From Acidimicrobiia bacterium (GTDB lineage Bacteria; Actinomycetota; Acidimicrobiia; Acidimicrobiales; Hopanoidiivorantaceae): DNA of 8,881 bases. Shown piece by piece: positions 1 through 5,319 of the stretch. The notes below the pieces were generated by a model. The model did no database searches, was not told the DNA's origin, and was given only the letters and a program-made list of their open reading frames with translations. How positions within the stretch are numbered: position 1 is the stretch's first letter; every line of letters starts with the position of its first letter. The stretch spans positions 1-8,881 of the forward strand of contig JAHRAM010000184.1 of assembly GCA_020027305.1 (NCBI GenBank). The letters are read 5' to 3'. A program made the translations under genes and the position numbers.

Positions 1-1021
1 AAGCCAGTTAGAAGCTGAAGCACAAATAGATGCTGTTAATGCTGAGGCAGCAAAGGTTTCAGATGCTTTCAATGTTGCCACCATATTAGTTGAACGTCAA
101 CAGGCTCGGGCAACTGATGCCAAGGCACAACTAATTGCGGCACACGATGTTTTCGATAGAGCTACTGAAGCAATTGAAGATAGTGAACGGCGACTAGTTC
201 AACACAAAGCACTTGCAAAAGAAATCGCAGTTTCTGCCTATTTAGAAATTCAAGGCGATAGAGACAGCATATTGCTTTCTTCTAAAGATCTAAATGTGGG
301 AGTAAAAAAACGTGCAATTTTAGATATTGTTTCTACCAACATTGGTGATTTTCGTGACCAGCTACGGCTGATTGAAGAAGAAAATCGAGTGGCAAAGGTC
401 TTGGCAGAGTCAGCATTAGAAAATGTGGTGGCAAATGAAAAAGCGTTGAGCCGAGAATTGATAATTCTCCAAGCTGACAAGTCAACACTAGAAAACCTCC
501 GCCACGAGCTTAACAAACGTAGTCAAAACCTTCAAGAGCTCATTTTAGAATATGAGCGAGAAGATAATGCTTTAGAAGAATTTATTAAGCAAAAAGAAGA
601 GGAGCTTGCCCGTCGGCAGGCAGCTTCAGGGCCTTATATGTGGCCAACTGCTGGGGCATTGGGTGGAGGATTTGGGCAACGTTTTCATCCCATACTGAAA
701 TATTGGCGACAGCACAACGGTGTTGATATTGGCGGAAAGACAGGGCAGCCTATTTGGGCAACTAATACTGGAATGGTAATCCGCTCAGCCTATGGCAAAG
801 GATTTGGAAACTATGTTATTGTCGACCATGGCGGTGGCATTGCCAGCATTTATGCACATATGTCAAGGCGCTTAGTGGTAGAAGGTGAAATAGTTACAGC
901 TGGGCAAGAAATCGGCAAGGTTGGCTCAACGGGGCTTTCCACTGGCCCGCACCTTCATTTTGAAATCAGAGAAAATGGAACGCCCGTAGACCCATTGGGC
1001 TATGTTGGCCCACCTACATAA
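1..1021 (+). CDS. Coiled-coil M23 (LytM-type) peptidoglycan endopeptidase, 5'-truncated
   Basis: The reading frame is open from base 2 to the TAA at 1019-1021, giving 339 visible residues; the true start and any signal peptide lie upstream of the window. The TTG at 272 is internal, not a credible start, because the coiled coil continues unbroken through it. Residues 1 to about 205 are Ala/Glu/Gln/Leu-rich and look coiled-coil, with a break near residues 80-115 like the one seen in EnvC-type and related secreted coiled-coil hydrolases. The M23 domain spans about 210-335. The motif HNGVD gives zinc ligands His238 and Asp242, YAHM gives His286, and HLHFE gives catalytic His317 and zinc ligand His319. 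The spacing closely matches LytM (210, 214, 260, 291, 293), so the enzyme should be active rather than a degenerate activator. Family knowledge implies cleavage of peptide cross-bridges outside the membrane, possibly during division. A link to FtsEX is inference; the neighbouring upstream genes are not in view. It converges on the small dehydrogenase gene with 20 bp between stops. Confidence 0.9.
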   Translation, partial: SQLEAEAQIDAVNAEAAKVSDAFNVATILVERQQARATDAKAQLIAAHDVFDRATEAIEDSERRLVQHKALAKEIAVSAYLEIQGDRDSILLSSKDLNVGVKKRAILDIVSTNIGDFRDQLRLIEEENRVAKVLAESALENVVANEKALSRELIILQADKSTLENLRHELNKRSQNLQELILEYEREDNALEEFIKQKEEELARRQAASGPYMWPTAGALGGGFGQRFHPILKYWRQHNGVDIGGKTGQPIWATNTGMVIRSAYGKGFGNYVIVDHGGGIASIYAHMSRRLVVEGEIVTAGQEIGKVGSTGLSTGPHLHFEIRENGTPVDPLGYVGPPT

Positions 1022-1039
1022 ATTTGTATTACCTCTAAA

Positions 1040-1058
1040 AGTTAGACAGCTGCTAACT
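1040..1058 (-). terminator. Weak hairpin overlapping the stop codon of the small dehydrogenase gene
   Basis: AGTTAG (1040-1045) and CTAACT (1053-1058) form a perfect 6-bp stem around a 7-base loop, and the stem contains the TAA stop at 1042-1044. On the minus strand it is followed by only four T (1037-1040). It sits exactly at the end of the last minus-strand gene, between convergent genes, so a terminator role is plausible. The stem is short and AT-rich and the T-run is short, so this is a weak call. Confidence 0.25.
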
Positions 1059-2163
1059 GTGCTCCAAGCCTACGGAGTTGTTGCGTACCCGCACCTAAAG
1101 TTGTTTGGATATGCTTATTCCAAAGCGTGTAGCGATGTAGTGGATAATCTCTATCCATCCCAATCCCACCATGAACATGTTGGCTAGCGTTTGCTACATC
1201 CATTGCCAAATGAGATGAAAACCATTTAGCTTGACATACTCTTTCTGTGGCAAGTTCCATCGTAAGGTCGCTATCATCGCTAATGTGGTCAAGAGTCCAG
1301 AGTGCTGCCTGTGTGAGCAACTTGATTCCGTTTACATTTATATATTGGTCAGCTAGGCGATGGGTAACTGCCTGAAATGTTGCAATTGGGCGCCCAAATT
1401 GTTCCCGCGATGTTGTGTATTCAGCTGACATTTTGAGGGCTTCGTCGCTAACCCCCACTTGAGTGGCACAATAAAGTGCAGTCGCTGCATTGATAAACCA
1501 TTCAACCGCAGCTTCAGCATTTTTATCATTGGTTATCTCAACGGCATCTGCTCCAGACATTATCACCTCATAAACTTTTTGAAAGCGGGTGCTTGTTCCT
1601 TCATTCATTGAAATTCCGCTAGATTTTAAATCCACCAGATAAAGACCTGCTTTTTTCCCCTTTGCCACAATTAACATCTTGTCAGCAACATCTGCAAATT
1701 CAACCACTATCTTTGTGCCAGTAGCAGCGTTTTTAGAAACGGTACTTTCTGGGTTTAGATAATCATCTGAATGCCACTCTTGAATCCCAATAGAAGCAAT
1801 GGCACTTCCATCAAGTAGTGCTGGCAGCTCTGCCTCTTTAAGTTCTTTAGAGCCAAACTTGTCAATAACAACTGCTGAAAGGGCAGTGCTTAAAACGGGA
1901 ACAGGGGATAAGTGTCGCCCTTGCGCCTCTAAAACTTGCCCTAGTTCAACTAGTCCTAGCCCGCCCCCTCCAAACTCTTCACTTACAGCAATGCCAACAA
2001 GTCCAGCCTTAGCAACTTCTAAATATGTGGATTTGGCTGAATCCTCAAACCACTTTCCACTATCTTCGTTAACTTTAAGGGCAGTTGGGTCAGTTCTATC
2101 AAAAAATATTTGGTTGGCAAGCTCTGAAACTGCCTGTTGGTTTTCGTCAAGTGTGAAGTCCAT
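1042..2163 (-). CDS. Acyl-CoA dehydrogenase, small non-catalytic-type subunit (FadE27/ChsE5-like)
   Basis: This 373-residue protein has the acyl-CoA dehydrogenase fold, with a helical N-terminal domain (about 1-120), a beta domain (about 120-210) and a C-terminal helical domain. The FAD-contact signatures SREQFGRPI (252-260) and HVHGGIGMDRDYPLHRY (329-345) are present. The usual catalytic glutamate is absent: the YEGT position reads GAGT (Ala358), and the alternative position near the start of the C-terminal domain aligns with Ala229. This is typical of the partner subunit in actinobacterial alpha2beta2 dehydrogenases such as M. tuberculosis FadE26-FadE27, where one chain contributes the base. 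Length and C-terminal signature resemble FadE27 as I remember it. The ATG at 2163 is preceded by AAGGA (2173-2177) nine bases upstream. The gene starts 28 bp after the large subunit's stop, so the two are surely co-transcribed. The expected role is alpha,beta-dehydrogenation of an acyl-CoA in the cytoplasm; the sterol-type substrate is inference. Confidence 0.88.
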   Translation of the reverse strand: MDFTLDENQQAVSELANQIFFDRTDPTALKVNEDSGKWFEDSAKSTYLEVAKAGLVGIAVSEEFGGGGLGLVELGQVLEAQGRHLSPVPVLSTALSAVVIDKFGSKELKEAELPALLDGSAIASIGIQEWHSDDYLNPESTVSKNAATGTKIVVEFADVADKMLIVAKGKKAGLYLVDLKSSGISMNEGTSTRFQKVYEVIMSGADAVEITNDKNAEAAVEWFINAATALYCATQVGVSDEALKMSAEYTTSREQFGRPIATFQAVTHRLADQYINVNGIKLLTQAALWTLDHISDDSDLTMELATERVCQAKWFSSHLAMDVANASQHVHGGIGMDRDYPLHRYTLWNKHIQTTLGAGTQQLRRLGAQLAAV

Positions 2164-2191
2164 TACTTTTGTTCCTTAGAGGCTTTTATCT

Positions 2192-3424
2192 CTAGCCCTT
2201 TTTCTTGTCACCCTTTTCAGCGTTTTCGCCTTTGGCTGGGGCGCGGCGCTTTTCACGTGGAAGGCTCAGTCCAACCATCCCAATAATATCTCTTTGGATT
2301 TCATTCGTACCACCACCAAATGTCAAAATCCAACTACTGCGATAGGTTTCTTCAAGGCGATATGAGAATTCTGCGCCAGGTGAGCCATCTTTACATGAGC
2401 CAGTTGCCCCCACAATTTCTGCCAACTCTTTTTGAATGAAGCAAAGGTTTTCAGACCCCCACACCTTAATGGCTGAAGCGTCTGCTGGTGAAAGATGTCC
2501 GTGTGTATTGTCGTAGGCAACCTTCCAGTTTAAAAGGTCAAGATATTGAATGCGAGTTTTACATTCAGCCAATTTCACTTGAACCCATTCTTGGTCGATA
2601 ACTCGCCGCCCATCAGGGAGCTTGGTATCTTTTGCCCACTCAATGGCTAAATCTAGCAACTTGAGTGGCCCGCCAGCCGAACACAGAGACACCCTTTCGT
2701 GGTTAAGTTGACTGGTGATAAGCCCCCAGCCACCATTTATTTCGCCAACCCTAAGCCAATCTGGCACGCGCACATCATCATAAAATGTAGCAGTGGTATT
2801 AGTTTGCCCAAAAGTAATAAAGGGTTGAATGCTAAAGCCCTCAGCATCAGTTGGAAGCAAAAACATTGTGATGCCCTTATGTGCTGGAGCATCTGGGTCA
2901 GTTCTGGCTGCCATCCAAATATAGTCGGCATCCCACGCTAGCGAAGTGAAAAGTTTTTGCCCGTTGATAACCCACTCATCGCCATCTTTTGTAGCACGGG
3001 TTTTAAGGGCAGCAAGGTCGGTGCCTGCACTTGGCTCAGAATAGCCGATGGAAAAATGCATTTCGCCCGCCAGAATCTTTGGCAAGAAGAATTCCTTTAA
3101 GCGGTCGGTGCCATATTCTCTAATGGTTGGGCCGACAGTATTAGTGGTGAGAAAAGGAATAGGGCATCCAGCAGCTTGTGACTCATTAAAAAAGATATAT
3201 TGCTCAATGGGGGTAAAACCCTTTCCTCCATATTCTTTCGGCCAGCCCACGCCTAGCCATCCATCAGCACCAACTTCTTTGATTAAATCTTTGTAGGGCT
3301 GATTTGGAGCATCTTCACTAATTCGCTTAATCTCTGCCCGCCGTTCAGGCGTCATTAAATTTTGAAAATAAGTGCGGAGCTCTTGCTGAAGCTCTTTTTG
3401 CTCTTTTGTAAGGTTGATATACAT
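2192..3424 (-). CDS. Acyl-CoA dehydrogenase, large catalytic subunit (FadE26/ChsE4-like)
   Basis: This is a 410-residue FAD-dependent acyl-CoA dehydrogenase. The N-terminal helical domain includes GWPKEYGGKG (60-69), the flavin/substrate region reads GYSEPSAGTDLAAL (127-140) followed by NGQKLFTS (154-161), and the C-terminal signature FGGGTNEIQRDIIG occupies 369-382. The YEGT-type glutamate is replaced by glycine (Gly371). A glutamate stands in LNHERV at Glu243, the position used by M. tuberculosis FadE26 (Glu247) and FadE29 (Glu241) and by isovaleryl-CoA-type enzymes. The protein resembles FadE26 along its whole length as I remember it; FadE26-FadE27 oxidises the cholesterol side-chain acyl-CoA. 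A Lys/Glu-rich tail (about 391-410) extends past the usual end. The ATG at 3424 has only a weak AAGAG five bases upstream, but the N-terminus fits the family. It is followed by its partner subunit after 28 bp and preceded by its own promoter. Substrate specificity is inferred, not shown. Confidence 0.9.
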   Translation of the reverse strand: MYINLTKEQKELQQELRTYFQNLMTPERRAEIKRISEDAPNQPYKDLIKEVGADGWLGVGWPKEYGGKGFTPIEQYIFFNESQAAGCPIPFLTTNTVGPTIREYGTDRLKEFFLPKILAGEMHFSIGYSEPSAGTDLAALKTRATKDGDEWVINGQKLFTSLAWDADYIWMAARTDPDAPAHKGITMFLLPTDAEGFSIQPFITFGQTNTTATFYDDVRVPDWLRVGEINGGWGLITSQLNHERVSLCSAGGPLKLLDLAIEWAKDTKLPDGRRVIDQEWVQVKLAECKTRIQYLDLLNWKVAYDNTHGHLSPADASAIKVWGSENLCFIQKELAEIVGATGSCKDGSPGAEFSYRLEETYRSSWILTFGGGTNEIQRDIIGMVGLSLPREKRRAPAKGENAEKGDKKKG

Positions 3425-3460
3425 TTGCGCTCTTAAAACGATTTTAGTTTAGGCGGCAGA

Positions 3461-3484
3461 TTTGGTAAAACACATTTTGCCAAA
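3461..3484 (-). promoter_or_regulatory. Inverted repeat in the leader of the dehydrogenase pair
   Basis: Two 10-bp arms (TTTGGTAAAA at 3461-3470 and TTTTGCCAAA at 3475-3484) are complementary with one mismatch around a CACA loop. The element lies about 40 bp upstream of the large-subunit start and about 50-75 bp downstream of the predicted transcription start. No T-run follows it on the minus strand, so it is not a classical terminator. It may be an RNA hairpin or a protein-binding site. Confidence 0.3.
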
Positions 3485-3540
3485 AAATGGACCGGGCGAA
3501 GCTAAGAAATGAACTGACGAAGTCAAAAAAAGCTAGAAAA

Positions 3541-3569
3541 ATTATATGCGAGCTAGGCACCTTGCTCAA
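3541..3569 (-). promoter_or_regulatory. Sigma70-type promoter for the acyl-CoA dehydrogenase pair
   Basis: On the minus strand, TTGAGC (3564-3569, four of six matches to the -35 consensus) is followed after exactly 17 bp by a perfect TATAAT (3541-3546). The -35 element lies just past the stop of the upstream unknown gene, and transcription would begin near 3534, giving a leader of about 110 bases to the ATG at 3424. Position, spacing and the perfect -10 make this the best promoter in the window. It implies the dehydrogenase pair is transcribed separately, or at least boosted, from the genes upstream. Confidence 0.55.
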
Positions 3570-3572
3570 GGT
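3559..3572. promoter_or_regulatory. 14-bp palindrome over the -35 element, candidate repressor operator
   Basis: ACCTTGCTCAAGGT is a perfect inverted repeat with 6-bp arms and a 2-bp centre. It fully covers the predicted -35 hexamer at 3564-3569, so a dimeric regulator bound here would occlude RNA polymerase. TetR-family repressors such as KstR and KstR2 control related catabolic genes in mycobacteria, but this half-site (ACCTTG) is not the KstR motif and is arranged opposite to the CAAG-nn-CTTG of KstR2. The identity of any regulator is therefore unknown. Confidence 0.4.
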
Positions 3573-3616
3573 TTCAATATTTGGCTTCTTGAGATTTGGC
3601 GTCTCGATATTTGCGA
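3572..3616. repeat. Three degenerate 15-bp tandem units at the 3' end of the unknown gene
   Basis: The units are TTTCAATATTTGGCT (3572-3586), TCTTGAGATTTGGCG (3587-3601) and TCTCGATATTTGCGA (3602-3616), with roughly 10 of 15 bases shared between pairs. They encode the end of the 230-residue protein (KYRDAKSQEAKY) and run through its TGA stop at 3574-3576. The unit length of 15 bp matches two of the repeats in gcvP. Confidence 0.45.
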
Positions 3617-4266
3617 ATGGCATCCTTGAACTGTTGAATTTTTTGAACCATCTTAAATAAATCTTTATTTGGCGCACTCGGGGCAACATCTTCAAAACCA
3701 ACTATCTCGACCCCATAAGAGCTGAAAGTAAAAAAGTGTTCAAGAGCAGACAGCAAGCAAAACTCCGCTAGAAAATTTTGCCCAGTTGCTTTGTATACAT
3801 TTTCTAACACACCCAAGATGTGTTTGAAAGCACCGACATCATATAAGCGAATAGGGCTTGAGGGGTCATAACGTTTAGCCCCAAAAAATAGATATATCAT
3901 AAATCGCTCAAGTATCAAGCTAGCTTTTGACCCTTGATGCAGCTCAGAACGTCTCGCCACTGTTGCCCTTGCTCCTGATTCATAGCCAAAAACTAAATTA
4001 GCCAAAGCTTTGTCTGTGGCTTTCCATCCTGGCGCAGACAAAAGCACTAGTTCGGGGTTGACCTTGTCTAAATGTGAAAGCAATTCAGCAGGGTCGCTTT
4101 TGCTAGTAACTACTTGTGGCAGAATTTCTAAATTCTTAAAAGACTTTATATTAGAAAAATCAGCACTAGGGTCAGGGGTTGAAGCAATTGCCTCAAAGCC
4201 AGCACCAGCTGGTTTTGACTCTACTGAAATAATTGCAATTGATTTTTCTGTGGTCTGCTTTTCCAT
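3574..4266 (-). CDS. Uncharacterised protein, possibly a degenerate family-2 glycosyltransferase-like protein
   Basis: I do not recognise this 230-residue protein with certainty. It has no signal peptide and no clear transmembrane segment. Residues about 70-160 recall the second half of a GT2 (polyprenyl-phosphate mannosyltransferase-like) domain. A strand PELVLLSAPGW (70-80) sits where the DxD metal-binding strand would be, then come GARATVARRSE and RYDPSSPIRLYDVGAFKHIL, the last resembling the GT2 'D-x-x-S-G-F-R-L' segment. The acidic DxD motif is missing, so if related it would be catalytically dead. The C-terminus (about 200-230) is Lys/Arg-rich and helical. The ATG at 4266 has GAGAGG seven bases upstream, a good start. 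It lies 78 bp after the hydratase stop and 149 bp before the dehydrogenase start, so it may be co-transcribed with the hydratase. Its tail is built from a degenerate 15-bp repeat. That it is a real gene is likely from the start signal, codon pattern and position; its function is unknown. Confidence 0.7.
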   Translation of the reverse strand: MEKQTTEKSIAIISVESKPAGAGFEAIASTPDPSADFSNIKSFKNLEILPQVVTSKSDPAELLSHLDKVNPELVLLSAPGWKATDKALANLVFGYESGARATVARRSELHQGSKASLILERFMIYLFFGAKRYDPSSPIRLYDVGAFKHILGVLENVYKATGQNFLAEFCLLSALEHFFTFSSYGVEIVGFEDVAPSAPNKDLFKMVQKIQQFKDAIRKYRDAKSQEAKY

Positions 4267-4313
4267 TTTTCAGCCTCTCAAAAGTTGAATTGTCTAATCT
4301 AAAACCAACTCAG

Positions 4314-4353
4314 AAAAATAAACTTACTTGTCAAAAAAATAAATTTACTTGCG
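4314..4353. repeat. Tandem duplication covering the end of the hydratase gene
   Basis: Two 19-bp copies (4314-4332 and 4335-4353) match at 16 of 19 positions and are separated by two A. The copy at 4335-4353 contains the hydratase stop codon (4345-4347); the other lies just downstream as a relic. The pattern fits replication slippage on an A-rich tract. Confidence 0.55.
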
Positions 4354-5178
4354 TTTAAAATTTGGAGTTCGCTTTTCTGAAAATGCTTTCGGGCCTTCCT
4401 TGGCGTCTTCACTGTTGAATACCGCCATGCCATATTCAAACTCGTGAGCCAGTGCTTTTTCTTCTTCCATCCCATCTGTTTCTTGCAGGGTGCGGAGAAT
4501 TGCCTCAACTGCTAGCGGGCCGTTTTCACCAATGGTTTTAGCCACTGCCTTTGCTTCTTCCAGAGCTTTTCCTTTTGGCACAAGCCGAGAAACTAAACCA
4601 ATTTGAAATGCTTCTTCAGCTGAAATGTGCTTGCCCGTTAGCAAAATATCTGCTGCGTGGGTGTATGGAATTTGCCGCCTTAGCCTAACAGCTGATCCAG
4701 CCATAGGGTAGAGCGACCAACGGGCTTCAGAAACTCCAAACTTAGCACCCTCAGCTGCCACCCTTATATCCATTGCTTGAAGGATTTCAGTTCCCCCCGC
4801 TATACAAACCCCTTCAATCGCAGCGATGATAGGTTTCTTCGGGTGATAGTGACGAAGCAATGCCTTAAAAGAAAGATCGCGGTCATCTTGCATACGTTCT
4901 TTTACTTTTTCTGCTGTCCAGTCGGGGTCGGGGTCACCAGAATCGCCAGCCATTGCGCGAAGGTCTGCCCCCGAACAAAACTCGCCACCAGCGCCAGTTA
5001 CGATAATAGATGAAATGCCATCATCGTTTGTGGCTTCCTCATAAGCGTCAAACATTCGGATGAGCATTGCCCCTGAAAGTGCATTTTTTCGATGGGGGCG
5101 GTTCATGGTGATAACCATGGTTTTGCCCTCGCGTTCCACAAGAGCGTGCGGTTCTACTGGTTCAACTTTTTCTGCCAT
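4345..5178 (-). CDS. Enoyl-CoA hydratase/isomerase family protein (EchA19-like crotonase)
   Basis: This 277-residue crotonase should hydrate an enoyl-CoA double bond in beta-oxidation. The oxyanion-hole segments are visible as GGEFCSGADL (64-73) and EGVCIAGGTE (122-131). Both catalytic glutamates of the hydratase family are present, Glu131 (GGTE) and Glu151 (FGVSEARWSLYP), so hydratase activity is expected rather than an unrelated crotonase reaction. Segments from GGTEILQ to RLRRQIPYT (128-173), NGPLAVEAILR (219-229) and DAKEGPKAFSEKRTPNF (258-274) closely match M. tuberculosis EchA19, a cholesterol side-chain enoyl-CoA hydratase, as I remember its sequence. The length is ordinary for the family. 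The ATG at 5178 has no Shine-Dalgarno-like sequence and sits just below a possible -10, suggesting a leaderless mRNA. The FadE26/FadE27-like genes downstream support a role in the same acyl-CoA pathway. The sterol substrate is inference. Confidence 0.88.
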   Translation of the reverse strand: MAEKVEPVEPHALVEREGKTMVITMNRPHRKNALSGAMLIRMFDAYEEATNDDGISSIIVTGAGGEFCSGADLRAMAGDSGDPDPDWTAEKVKERMQDDRDLSFKALLRHYHPKKPIIAAIEGVCIAGGTEILQAMDIRVAAEGAKFGVSEARWSLYPMAGSAVRLRRQIPYTHAADILLTGKHISAEEAFQIGLVSRLVPKGKALEEAKAVAKTIGENGPLAVEAILRTLQETDGMEEEKALAHEFEYGMAVFNSEDAKEGPKAFSEKRTPNFKRK

Positions 5179-5182
5179 AATA

Positions 5183-5210
5183 ATTGTTAGGCTAGTTGGA
5201 ATTTTGCCAA
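5183..5210 (-). promoter_or_regulatory. Candidate promoter for a leaderless hydratase mRNA
   Basis: TTGGCA (5205-5210, five of six to the -35 consensus) is followed after 16 bp by AACAAT (5183-5188, four of six to TATAAT). Only four bases separate this -10 from the ATG at 5178, so transcription would start at or next to the A of the start codon. No Shine-Dalgarno sequence is present between 5179 and 5200, which agrees with a leaderless message, a common arrangement in Actinobacteria. The -10 match is modest. Confidence 0.3.
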
Positions 5211-5319
5211 TAACAAAATTGATAATAAGAAATTGTCACAAGTTTTGATAAAAACAGCCATTAACCTATTTGCCAGCAAGTCGCCTGCTTAAACTATTAA
5301 AGAAATAAAAAGTTAAAGG

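Noticed and set aside
1799..2179. Open frame of 126 codons on the plus strand, Ser/Pro-rich
   Set aside because: It is antisense to the small dehydrogenase gene and its composition is that expected from the complementary strand.
3504..3520. Short hairpin TGACGAAGTCA next to an A-run, considered as a terminator for the unknown gene
   Set aside because: On the minus strand the T-run comes before the hairpin rather than after it, the wrong order for intrinsic termination, and it lies downstream of a better-supported promoter.
4329..4334. Perfect TTGACA on the minus strand upstream of the unknown gene
   Set aside because: No acceptable -10 hexamer occurs 15-19 bp downstream, and the hexamer is part of the duplicated hydratase end.
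5274..5289. Small inverted repeat AGCA/TGCT between gcvP and the hydratase gene, considered as the gcvP terminator
   Set aside because: Only four pairs close the stem and no T-run follows on the minus strand.
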